Program-made: the position numbers and the translations under genes | From: Methylotenera_A sp044228245 | GTDB lineage: Bacteria > Pseudomonadota > Gammaproteobacteria > Burkholderiales > Methylophilaceae | DNA length: 64,000 nucleotides | Reading direction: 5' to 3' | NCBI GenBank assembly: GCA_044228245.1 | Contig: JBGAVG010000006.1 | Location: 1 to 64,000 of the forward strand | Part shown: in pieces, positions 11,031 through 18,462 of the stretch | Layout: each line of letters starts with the position of its first letter | Position numbering within the stretch: position 1 is the first letter of the stretch | The notes under the pieces: model-generated | Database searches by the model: none | What the model saw: the letters and a program-made list of their open reading frames with translations, nothing else | What the model was told of the DNA's origin: nothing

Positions 11031-11150
11031 AAAATTTATTTTATGCGATAGAGTGTAAGGCGCACGGCACGCAGAAACCGAAATGTACATGAAGTACATG
11101 AGGATTTCGAGTACCGCGCAACGCCACAATATACGCATAAAATAGATTTT
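11031..11150. repeat. Palindromic element, copy A (inside the nuo operon, between nuoF and nuoG)
   Basis: The 120-bp element fills the whole nuoF-nuoG gap. Its outer arms AAAATTTATTTTATGCG (11031-11047) and the complement of 11134-11150 match at 16 of 17 positions. Inside are the core AAGGCGCACGG on the left and CCGCGCAACGC on the right. The centre holds nested inverted repeats (CGAAATGTAC / GTACAT / ATTTCG). It is transcribed with the operon and would form a long hairpin. See copies B (44448), C (19599) and D (28608). Confidence 0.85.
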
Positions 11151-12482
11151 TCACTTTCCATCCACCATGCTTTTGCCGTGCTGTATATAGTATTCAAATT
11201 CCGGCCTGAAATGCTTGATAAAGCTCAATACGGGCGTAGCAGCCGCATCGCCCAGCGCGCAAATGGTGCGACCGGAGATGTTATTGCTCACATCCGCCAG
11301 CAATTCCAAGTCTTCCATTCTGCCTTTGCCTTCAGTGATGCGCTTGATCACGCGATACACCCAGCCCGTCCCTTCGCGGCATGGTGTACATTGGCCACAG
11401 CTCTCTTCGTAAAAAAAGTAGCTCAGGCGTTTAAGCGTTTTTACCATGCAGGTGGTTTCATCCATCACAATCATGGAGCCCGCACCGAGGCTGGAACCTG
11501 CCTTGCTTAAGCCATCATAATCCATGCTGGCCTTCATGATCATCTCTGCTGTCATGACCGGTGTAGATGGCCCTCCCGGGATGACTGCCTTGAGCTTGCG
11601 GCCTTTCCAGACCCCGCCCGCCAATGCCAGCAAGTCGGTAAATGGTGTTCCCATCCTGACTTCATAATTACCCGGTTTTTCTACATGGCCGGAGACTGAA
11701 AATATCTTGCTGCCGCCCGAGTTAGGCACACCCAACTCTGCAAACGCCTGGCCGCCATGCTGCAATATCCACGGAATGCTGGCATAGCTTTCGGTGTTAT
11801 TCACATTGGTTGGCTTGCCAAAAACACCGTAACTGGCAGGGAACGGTGGCTTAAAGCGAGGCTGGCCTTTTTTACCCTCAATAGACTCAATCAGCGCGGT
11901 TTCTTCGCCGCAAATATAAGCGCCATAGCCATGCACGGCGTATAAATCAAAACTGAAATTAGTGCCGAATAAGTTCTGGCCTAAATATCCAGCAGCCTTG
12001 GCTTCGTGTAAAGCAGCTTCAAAAACTTCGTAATCCTGCCAAATTTCGCCATGAATGTAGTTATAACCCACGCGTGCGCCCAGCGTATAAGCTGCAATCG
12101 CCATGCCTTCAATGATCTGATGCGGGTTGTAGCGCAGAATATCGCGGTCTTTAAAAGTGCCCGGCTCGCCTTCGTCGGTATTGCAGACCAGATACTTGAT
12201 GCCATCAAAATAGCGCGGCATAAAGCTCCATTTAAGCCCGGTCGGAAAGCCCGCACCGCCACGCCCGCGCAAACCGGACACTTTCACCTGACTGATGATA
12301 TCAACCGCTTTTACTTTTTCGGTAACGATTCTTTTAAGTTGTGAATAGCCGCCCAGCTTCTCGTATGCCTCAAGCGAAGCTGGATTTTTCTCGGTTAAAG
12401 TACGCAAAGTGACCAGCGTTTGGCCCTTTAAATCAGCCTTCGCAGGCTTGTTTGCTTTAGATTGAACAGTCTTGGTAGCCAT
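11151..12482 (-). CDS. nuoF: NADH-quinone oxidoreductase subunit F
   Basis: NADH- and FMN-binding subunit of complex I, 443 residues. The GLRGRGGAGFPTGLKW glycine-rich motif binds FMN and NADH, and ESCGQCTPCREG gives three of the four cysteines for cluster N3. The first 25 residues are Lys/Ala-rich and precede the family domain. The start overlaps the nuoE stop by one base (TAATG). Confidence 0.97.
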   Translation of the reverse strand: MATKTVQSKANKPAKADLKGQTLVTLRTLTEKNPASLEAYEKLGGYSQLKRIVTEKVKAVDIISQVKVSGLRGRGGAGFPTGLKWSFMPRYFDGIKYLVCNTDEGEPGTFKDRDILRYNPHQIIEGMAIAAYTLGARVGYNYIHGEIWQDYEVFEAALHEAKAAGYLGQNLFGTNFSFDLYAVHGYGAYICGEETALIESIEGKKGQPRFKPPFPASYGVFGKPTNVNNTESYASIPWILQHGGQAFAELGVPNSGGSKIFSVSGHVEKPGNYEVRMGTPFTDLLALAGGVWKGRKLKAVIPGGPSTPVMTAEMIMKASMDYDGLSKAGSSLGAGSMIVMDETTCMVKTLKRLSYFFYEESCGQCTPCREGTGWVYRVIKRITEGKGRMEDLELLADVSNNISGRTICALGDAAATPVLSFIKHFRPEFEYYIQHGKSMVDGK

Positions 12483-12955
12483 TATTTCAAGCCCTCAAGA
12501 ATCTCATCCACGCTTTCAGGCGTTAAGTTTTCATGCATGGTGTGATTATTCACCGTCATAAGTGGCGCACCGCTGCATGCGCCCATGCATTCGCCTTCTT
12601 TCAGGCAGAATTTACCATCAGCCGTGACTTCATCAAACCCAACGCCTAGCTTGGCTTGCAAATGATTCACAATGGCATCGCTGTCGCGCAGCATGCACGA
12701 AATGTTGGTGCAAACTGTAAGCTTATATTTACCGACCGGCTCCAGATCATACATGTTGTAAAACGTCGCCACTTCCATCGCCGCAATTTCAGGCATATGC
12801 AAATATTCTGCGACTTCACTAATACATTCCTGTGACAACCAGCCGCGCTCGGTCTGCACGATGCGCAGCGCAGACATCACCGCTGCCTGACGCTGATCAG
12901 CGGGGTATTTTGTGAGCTCGTAGTCGATTTTTTGTATAGCTTCTTTACTTAACAT
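12482..12955 (-). CDS. nuoE: NADH-quinone oxidoreductase subunit E
   Basis: Thioredoxin-fold [2Fe-2S] subunit of complex I (cluster N1a), 157 residues. The four cluster cysteines appear in CTNISC and in CLKEGECMGAC. The gene starts four bases after the nuoD stop. A short tetranucleotide run (TCTA, three units) covers the nuoD stop just upstream. Confidence 0.97.
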   Translation of the reverse strand: MLSKEAIQKIDYELTKYPADQRQAAVMSALRIVQTERGWLSQECISEVAEYLHMPEIAAMEVATFYNMYDLEPVGKYKLTVCTNISCMLRDSDAIVNHLQAKLGVGFDEVTADGKFCLKEGECMGACSGAPLMTVNNHTMHENLTPESVDEILEGLK

Positions 12956-12959
12956 GCTT

Positions 12960-14213
12960 CTATCTATCTATCTCGCCAAAGACTATATCCTGCGTACCAA
13001 TGATTGCGACCAAGTCGGCAATCATATGCCCTTTAGTCATTTCATCTAGCGCTGCCAAATGCGGGAAACCTGGCGCGCGTATTTTCAAGCGATACGGCTT
13101 ATTGGCGCCATCCGAAATCATGTAAATGCCAAACTCGCCTTTGGGATGCTCCACCGCCGCATAGGCCTCGCCTGCTGGTACATGGAAACCTTCAGTAAAC
13201 AATTTAAAGTGGTGAATCATGTCTTCCATATTGGTTTTCATGCTCTCGCGGTCAGGCGGCGCCACTTTGTTGTCCGCCGTAATTACCGGGCCCGGGTTTT
13301 TGCGCAGCCAATCCACACATTGTTTGATAATACGATTCGATTGCCTGAATTCTTCCATGCGCACCAGATAACGGTCGTAACAGTCGCCATTCACACCCAC
13401 AGGAATGTCAAAATCCAAATCAGCATACACTTCGTAGGGCTGTTTTTTACGCAAATCCCATTCCACGCCAGAACCGCGCAGCATCGGTCCGGTCATGCCC
13501 AGCGCCAATGCACGTTCCGGTGATACCACGCCGATGCCTACCGTGCGTTGCTTCCAGATGCGGTTATCCGTGAGCAAGGTTTCATATTCATCCACATACT
13601 TAGGAAAACGGTTGGTGAAGTCTTCGATAAAATCCAGCACCGAACCCTGGCGATTTTCATTGAGCTTGCTGATTTCCTTCGCGCTTCTAAACTTAGTCGT
13701 TTCATGCTGCGGCATTTGGTTGGGCAAATCACGATATACGCCGCCAGGACGGTAATACGCCGCGTGCATGCGCGCACCGGAAACCGCTTCATACACGTCA
13801 AACAAATCTTCACGCTCGCGGAAAGCATATAAAAATACCGTCATCGCGCCCACATCCAGCGCATGCGCGCCTAACCAGAGCAAATGGTTCAGCACGCGCG
13901 TAATTTCATCGAACATCACGCGAATGTACTGCGCGCGGACTGGCACGTCCAAGCCCAGCATCTTTTCAATCGCCATCACATAGGCATGCTCGTTTGCCAT
14001 CATGGAAACGTAATCGAGGCGATCCATGTAAGGTACCGATTGCAGGTATGTACGATTCTCTGCCAGCTTTTCTGTCGCGCGGTGCAATAAGCCAATATGT
14101 GGATCAGCGCGCTGAATCACTTCCCCATCCAGCTCCAGCACCAGGCGCAGCACGCCATGTGCAGCCGGATGCTGCGGACCAAAATTCATCGTATAGTTTC
14201 TAATCTCAGCCAC
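12960..14213 (-). CDS. nuoD: NADH-quinone oxidoreductase subunit D (GTG start after a duplicated 5' end)
   Basis: 49-kDa-type subunit of complex I, related to the large subunit of NiFe hydrogenases, which helps to form the quinone site. It has 417 residues and reads normally from MAEIRNYTMNFGPQHPAAHG onward. The start codon here is GTG at 14213, because the original ATG copy now lies 148 bases upstream at 14361. The GTG overlaps the stop of the small frame at 14206-14361 in the same way that ATG overlaps the nuoC stop. No clear ribosome binding site precedes the GTG, so translation probably depends on coupling. The ATG at 14189 is a second possible start, but it would drop eight conserved residues. 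Confidence 0.93.
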   Translation of the reverse strand: MAEIRNYTMNFGPQHPAAHGVLRLVLELDGEVIQRADPHIGLLHRATEKLAENRTYLQSVPYMDRLDYVSMMANEHAYVMAIEKMLGLDVPVRAQYIRVMFDEITRVLNHLLWLGAHALDVGAMTVFLYAFREREDLFDVYEAVSGARMHAAYYRPGGVYRDLPNQMPQHETTKFRSAKEISKLNENRQGSVLDFIEDFTNRFPKYVDEYETLLTDNRIWKQRTVGIGVVSPERALALGMTGPMLRGSGVEWDLRKKQPYEVYADLDFDIPVGVNGDCYDRYLVRMEEFRQSNRIIKQCVDWLRKNPGPVITADNKVAPPDRESMKTNMEDMIHHFKLFTEGFHVPAGEAYAAVEHPKGEFGIYMISDGANKPYRLKIRAPGFPHLAALDEMTKGHMIADLVAIIGTQDIVFGEIDR

Positions 14214-14360
14214 TATAGTTAACTTTCGAGAAATCTTGCTTTGAAAAGCGTTTATGATGAATTTCAGTGCAGGCTAACTTGCGCCAGCAAGTTAAGTTCG
14301 ATTGATTTTGCATCGAATGGCCGAAGCTAAAATTCATCGTATAGTTTCTAATCTCAGCCA
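14181..14360. repeat. 32-bp direct repeat flanking a 116-bp insert at the nuoC-nuoD junction
   Basis: Bases 14181-14212 and 14329-14360 are identical over 32 bp and represent the first 11 codons of nuoD. Between them lie 116 bp with no likeness to nuoC or nuoD. The insert contains a perfect hairpin, TAACTTGC-TGGC-GCAAGTTA on the minus strand, and a near-perfect inverted repeat between TATGATGAATTT (14254 onward) and the upstream copy of the direct repeat. A 32-bp repeat is too long for an ordinary target-site duplication. Confidence 0.9.
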
Positions 14361-14361
14361 T
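14206..14361 (-). CDS. Hypothetical 51-residue protein made by the nuoD 5' duplication
   Basis: The frame starts at the original nuoD ATG (14361), which overlaps the nuoC stop as ATGGCTGA. It reads 11 nuoD residues (MAEIRNYTMNF), then 40 residues encoded by the insert, and stops at TGA 14206-14208. That TGA overlaps the GTG start of the present nuoD. The insert-coded part is basic and polar (two Cys, one Trp, several Lys/Arg/His) with no recognised domain. Keeping the frame across the insert suggests a translational bridge between nuoC and nuoD, but it may also be chance. I do not recognise the peptide, and whether it is a stable product is unknown. Confidence 0.5.
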   Translation of the reverse strand: MAEIRNYTMNFSFGHSMQNQSNLTCWRKLACTEIHHKRFSKQDFSKVNYSG

Positions 14362-14947
14362 GTGCACCTTCATCACGAATCACGCGCGGCACGTTATTGC
14401 GCAGTTCAATCGAAACCGGCTGATAAATCACACGCTGTTGCTCGGGGTCATAACGCATTTCGACGTTACCTATCATGGGGAAATCTTTACGGAACGGATG
14501 ACCGACAAAACCATAATCCGTCAATATGCGGCGCAAATCAGGATGGTTTTCAAACATAATGCCAAATAAATCAAAGGCCTCTCGCTCATACCAGTTCGCC
14601 ACAGGCCACATATCTACCAAGGTTGGCAACACAGGAAAATCGTCATCCTGTGCAAACGCACGCAACCGTACACGCTGATTCAAACTGACTGAAAGCAAAT
14701 GCAACACCACCGCATAACGCGCGCCTTCCCAGGTGCCGTCTTTGTAATCAGCATAATCGACACCGCATAAATCAATCAGCTGCTCAAACTTAAGCTCGGC
14801 ATGGTCACGTAGCTTGGCGCAAACCTCGATCAAATGCTCTGCCTTGCATTCAATGGTAATTTCACCCAAAGCAACCGTGTGCTTTGTAATGTAGCCGCTT
14901 AAGGCCAATTTAAGCTGTGCGGATAAATGATCTAGTTTAGCTGACAT
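14354..14947 (-). CDS. nuoC: NADH-quinone oxidoreductase subunit C
   Basis: 30-kDa-type subunit of complex I, 197 residues. The C-terminal signature ERE..DLFGI.F.NHPDLRRIL is visible, followed by GHPFRKDFP. I chose the ATG at 14947 (MSAKLDHL), 14 bases after the nuoB stop. A longer frame reaching 15046 would overlap nuoB and has unrelated residues. Its stop overlaps the ATG of the small insert-derived frame. Confidence 0.96.
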   Translation of the reverse strand: MSAKLDHLSAQLKLALSGYITKHTVALGEITIECKAEHLIEVCAKLRDHAELKFEQLIDLCGVDYADYKDGTWEGARYAVVLHLLSVSLNQRVRLRAFAQDDDFPVLPTLVDMWPVANWYEREAFDLFGIMFENHPDLRRILTDYGFVGHPFRKDFPMIGNVEMRYDPEQQRVIYQPVSIELRNNVPRVIRDEGAHG

Positions 14948-14961
14948 ATTTTTATTGTTGG

Positions 14962-15438
14962 TTAACGTGCGATGGTATTGGTGCGCCTGATTTTTTTCTG
15001 CAATTGAATAATGCCATACAGCAAGGCTTCTGCCGTGGGCGGGCATCCTGGCACATAGACATCCACCGGCACAATGCGGTCACAACCACGCACCACCGCG
15101 TAGGAATAATGATAATAACCGCCGCCATTGGCGCAGCTGCCCATGGAGATCACCCAGCGTGGTTCCGCCATTTGATCGTAAACCTTACGCAAAGCAGGTG
15201 CCATTTTATTCACCAATGTTCCTGCTACAATCATCACATCGGACTGGCGCGGACTTGGGCGAAACACGATACCGAAGCGATCCAGATCGTAGCGCGAAGC
15301 ACCCGCATGCATCATCTCTACCGCACAGCAGGCCAGGCCGAACGTCATCGGCCACATGGAGCCGGTACGTGTGTAATTAATCACCGTATCCAGCGTGGTG
15401 GTGACAAACCCTTTTTCCAGGACGCCTTCTAAACTCAT
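14962..15438 (-). CDS. nuoB: NADH-quinone oxidoreductase subunit B
   Basis: Subunit that carries cluster N2, the last iron-sulfur centre before quinone. It has 158 residues. The paired cysteines CCAVEMM, together with GSCANGGG and YVPGCPPT, supply the four ligands. It starts one base after the nuoA stop. Confidence 0.98.
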   Translation of the reverse strand: MSLEGVLEKGFVTTTLDTVINYTRTGSMWPMTFGLACCAVEMMHAGASRYDLDRFGIVFRPSPRQSDVMIVAGTLVNKMAPALRKVYDQMAEPRWVISMGSCANGGGYYHYSYAVVRGCDRIVPVDVYVPGCPPTAEALLYGIIQLQKKIRRTNTIAR

Positions 15439-15439
15439 A

Positions 15440-15796
15440 TCAATCCCACTCGAGCGCGCCCTTCACCCATTCGTAGATAAACCCTACAACAAGCACAAAC
15501 AAGAACAGCATCATCGCCAGAAAGCCTGCCAGGCCTATTTCTTTCAGCACCACCGCCCACGGGAATAAAAACGCGATTTCCAGATCGAACAGAATAAACA
15601 GGATGGCCACCAGATAATAACGCACATCAAACTTCATACGCGCATCTTCAAACGCCTCGAAACCGCATTCATAGGGGGAATTTTTTTCAGAATCCGGCTT
15701 GCTGGGAGATACGAGCTTGCCCAGCACAAGCGGACCGACACCGACCGCCAGGCCTACGAGAATGAACAACAATATCGGAAAATAATTTTCTAGCAC
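15440..15796 (-). CDS. nuoA: NADH-quinone oxidoreductase subunit A
   Basis: Small membrane subunit of complex I (118 residues, three helices). The SPYECGFEAFEDARMKFDVRY loop is characteristic, with its Cys in the quinone-site loop, and ILFDLEIAFLFPWA follows. It is the first gene of the operon. The 160 bases between it and tRNA-Leu are AT-rich and should hold the promoter, but I see no convincing -35/-10 pair. Confidence 0.97.
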   Translation of the reverse strand: MLENYFPILLFILVGLAVGVGPLVLGKLVSPSKPDSEKNSPYECGFEAFEDARMKFDVRYYLVAILFILFDLEIAFLFPWAVVLKEIGLAGFLAMMLFLFVLVVGFIYEWVKGALEWD

Positions 15797-15957
15797 TCGC
15801 TAGCCCCAAACTTAATGACCAAAAACAGAAATCAATAAAAACTATCGACAGTTATCATTTAATTTTTACATGACTTTTACTACGCAGTTATTTCAATCAC
15901 CACTGGAATAAATGCTTAATTCAACACTTTAAGTTTTAAACTAACCTTGCTTAACTT

Positions 15958-16042
15958 TGGTGCCGTCGGCGAGACTCGAACTCGCACGACTTTCGTCACT
16001 ACCCCCTCAAGATAGCGTGTCTACCAATTCCACCACGACGGC
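15958..16042 (-). tRNA. tRNA-Leu (anticodon GAG)
   Basis: Read on the minus strand, a 7-bp acceptor stem GCCGTCG pairs with CGACGGC. The D-loop region reads GGTGGAATTGGTAGACACGC, the anticodon loop is CTTGAGG (anticodon GAG), there is a long variable arm as in class II tRNAs, and the T loop is GTTCGAGTCTC. The 3' CCA is encoded at 15958-15960. The length is 85 nt. It lies between secG and nuoA on the same strand. Confidence 0.96.
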
Positions 16043-16065
16043 TGTTTATCAGGTCTGCCTAAAAA

Positions 16066-16431
16066 TCAGTTAGGAATATCTTTCGCAACATTGCCAGCCG
16101 GCGCAGCTTCTGCTGGTTTAGTTTCTGCAGGCATAGCTTCTGTTGCCTTAGCCGCTTCCGATTTAACCTCCTGCACCTTCACCACACTGCCATTGCCCGC
16201 ACGATGGCTTGCCATATAGGCCAGTGTTAAGCTGGTTGCAAAAAAGATCGTGACGCAGATTGCGGTAGCTTTGCTCATGAAATTGGATGAGCCGCTCACG
16301 CCGAACAGGCTGCCAGAGGCGCCGCTGCCAAATGCCGCACCCATATCCGCGCCCTTGCCGTGCTGCAACAGCACCAGGCCAATCACGCCGGCCGCAGCCA
16401 GCACATGAATAATTGTTACTAAATTTTCCAT
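16066..16431 (-). CDS. secG: Preprotein translocase subunit SecG
   Basis: Small inner-membrane partner of SecYE, 121 residues. Two hydrophobic helices flank the conserved GLVLLQHGKGADMGAAFGSG and GSLFGVSGSSNFMSKAT segments typical of SecG. The C-terminal 40 residues are Ala/Pro/Glu-rich and disordered, a common extension in betaproteobacteria. It follows tpiA on the same strand, separated by 93 AT-rich bases that contain a 9-bp AT-only inverted repeat (16466-16491). Confidence 0.95.
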   Translation of the reverse strand: MENLVTIIHVLAAAGVIGLVLLQHGKGADMGAAFGSGASGSLFGVSGSSNFMSKATAICVTIFFATSLTLAYMASHRAGNGSVVKVQEVKSEAAKATEAMPAETKPAEAAPAGNVAKDIPN

Positions 16432-16524
16432 CTAACTTAAATCTTTCAAAAATATTAATTAGCTGAAATATTATTATTGATCATAATATTTTAACTATGA
16501 TGAATTCTGTAATTCCGACTTTAA

Positions 16525-17313
16525 TTATTGCGCTGATTCATCAGCCGCAAGGCAGATATCTTCAAACGCTTGCGCATTGAGTGAACACTTGCCAATCAGC
16601 CCGCCATCAATATTCGGCACAACAAATAATTGTACCGCATTTTGCGGGTTTACGCTGCCCCCATAGAGGATTTTTAACCGATCTGCAGCGCCTGCATTCA
16701 GACTTGAGATTTTGCCGCGAATGAACTTATGCATGGCTTGCGCCTGTGCCGGCGTGGCTGCCAGGCCGGTGCCAATCGCCCAGATCGGCTCATACGAAAT
16801 CACGCTATCGGCAAAAACCTCGGCGCCATACATGTTGATAATGGTATCTAATTGCTTGCCTACCACCATCTCCATAACACCCGCCTCGCGCTCAATCAGC
16901 GTTTCACCTACACACAAAATCGGCGTCAGGCCGTGCTTTTTGGCCACCATAAATTTTTGTGCAATATTTTCGTCAGATTCGCAATACGCGGTGCTGCGCT
17001 CGGAGTGGCCAATAATCACGTAAGCACAGCCGAAATCGCGCAACATCGCCGCACTGACTTCACCTGTAAATGGGCCTTCTTCATTTTTGGCGACATTCTG
17101 CGCGCCCCAGGCGATGGGGGTATGCTGCAATAAGCTCTGCAACTGCGCAAGATAAGGATACGGCGCGCAAACCACGACTTGGGTATGTTTCAGGCCTGAA
17201 AGCGTTGCGATAAAATCTGTCAGCATGACCTCATTTTGCTTGAGGTTGCCATGCATTTTCCAGTTAGCAACAACTATTTTTTTTGCGTTTTTTGGAGAAG
17301 CCTGTTGAGCCAT
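16525..17313 (-). CDS. tpiA: Triosephosphate isomerase
   Basis: Interconverts dihydroxyacetone phosphate and glyceraldehyde 3-phosphate in the cytoplasm. It has 262 residues. The catalytic set is present: Lys in VANWKMHGN, His in IIGHSERS, Glu in SYEPIWAIGTG, and the phosphate loop YGGSVNPQNA. The first 12 residues (MAQQASPKNAKK) are a short extension before the usual start, so a downstream start cannot be excluded. Confidence 0.97.
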   Translation of the reverse strand: MAQQASPKNAKKIVVANWKMHGNLKQNEVMLTDFIATLSGLKHTQVVVCAPYPYLAQLQSLLQHTPIAWGAQNVAKNEEGPFTGEVSAAMLRDFGCAYVIIGHSERSTAYCESDENIAQKFMVAKKHGLTPILCVGETLIEREAGVMEMVVGKQLDTIINMYGAEVFADSVISYEPIWAIGTGLAATPAQAQAMHKFIRGKISSLNAGAADRLKILYGGSVNPQNAVQLFVVPNIDGGLIGKCSLNAQAFEDICLAADESAQ

Positions 17314-17390
17314 TGAAGCGCCTTAAGAATTGGCGCGAATTTTACGCGCGCCAATACGTTTGGTCAATGCAAATGCGGATACCGGCTCGT

Positions 17391-18437
17391 TCAGGCAAAC
17401 AAATCCGCTTCCGATTTCCCAACCATGCCAACCCGATGCACCGCTGCCACAAACTCGCCGCTTTCATGCAGATGGTCCATGTTTTTCGGGTGATGTGCGC
17501 CATGCATGCGCGCTAACCTTGCGATGCTTTGCGCAGACATTTTCCATTGCAGGTTATCCAGCAGTTCATCTGCTAAATCGGGGCGATTGCACAGCAGCAC
17601 CATATCGCAGCCTGCATTCAGCGCAGCCATGCTGCGCGTGGTCACGTCGCCACCCACCGTCGCGCCCTCCATGCTTAAATCATCACTGAAAATCACGCCA
17701 TTAAAACCCAGACGTTCGCGCAGCACTTTTTGCAGCCACTTGCTCGAAAAGCCTGCCGGCTTGTCGTCCACTTTGGGGTAAATCACATGCGCCGGCATAA
17801 TTGCTGCCAAGCCTTCATCAATCATTTTCCGAAACGGCTGCATGTCATTCTGCGCAATCTGGTCGAACTCGCGCTCGTCAATCGGAATGCTCACGTGCGA
17901 ATCGGCCACCACGAAGCCATGCCCCGGAAAATGCTTGCCTACCGCCGCCATGCCGCCTTTTTTGAGGCCTTGCATTAAGGCAAAAGCCAACTCATTAATG
18001 GCTTGCGGGTTGCGGTGAAACGCGCGGTCGCCAATCACCAGACTATCGCCGTAATCCATATCCAGCACCGGCGTAAAGCTAAAATCCACGCCATGCGCAC
18101 GCAATTCTGCCGCCAGAATCCAGCCGGCTTCTACTGCCAACTCACGCGCTTTTTTAGGATTTTTATCCCAGATTTTACCGAACTCGCGCATGGGCGGGAT
18201 TTTGGTAAAACCTTCGCGAAAGCGCTGCACACGGCCGCCTTCATGATCTACGGCGATCAGCAAGGGCGGCTGACGAACTGCATGGATACTGGCTGTGAGC
18301 GCCTTCAGTTGCGCGCAGCTTTCAAAGTTGCGCGCAAATAAAATTACGCCACCCACTAGTGGATGCTTTAACCTTCTCTCATCATCGGCAGTTAACTCTT
18401 TGCCGACAACATCTAACATAACTGGGCCTAAACTCAT
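17391..18437 (-). CDS. nagZ: Beta-N-acetylhexosaminidase (NagZ-type)
   Basis: Cytoplasmic glycoside hydrolase family 3 enzyme that removes GlcNAc from GlcNAc-anhydroMurNAc peptides during cell-wall recycling. It has 348 residues. Visible motifs are the substrate-binding KHFPGHG with a following His loop, and FSDDLSMEGA with the likely catalytic Asp. It starts 25 bases after a methyltransferase and belongs to a minus-strand run that begins with a peptide-binding protein and a YkuD enzyme. The context supports a recycling role. Confidence 0.94.
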   Translation of the reverse strand: MSLGPVMLDVVGKELTADDERRLKHPLVGGVILFARNFESCAQLKALTASIHAVRQPPLLIAVDHEGGRVQRFREGFTKIPPMREFGKIWDKNPKKARELAVEAGWILAAELRAHGVDFSFTPVLDMDYGDSLVIGDRAFHRNPQAINELAFALMQGLKKGGMAAVGKHFPGHGFVVADSHVSIPIDEREFDQIAQNDMQPFRKMIDEGLAAIMPAHVIYPKVDDKPAGFSSKWLQKVLRERLGFNGVIFSDDLSMEGATVGGDVTTRSMAALNAGCDMVLLCNRPDLADELLDNLQWKMSAQSIARLARMHGAHHPKNMDHLHESGEFVAAVHRVGMVGKSEADLFA

Positions 18438-18462
18438 GCTGTTTCTCTAACAATTGTTGTGT

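Noticed and set aside
11031..11150. Element A as an intrinsic terminator splitting the nuo operon
   Set aside because: It lacks a T-run after the hairpin on the minus strand, and complete loss of nuoG-N expression would be expected.
16466..16491. AT-only inverted repeat between tpiA and secG as a terminator
   Set aside because: The stem has nine A-T pairs, no GC pairs and no proper T-run. secG directly follows on the same strand.
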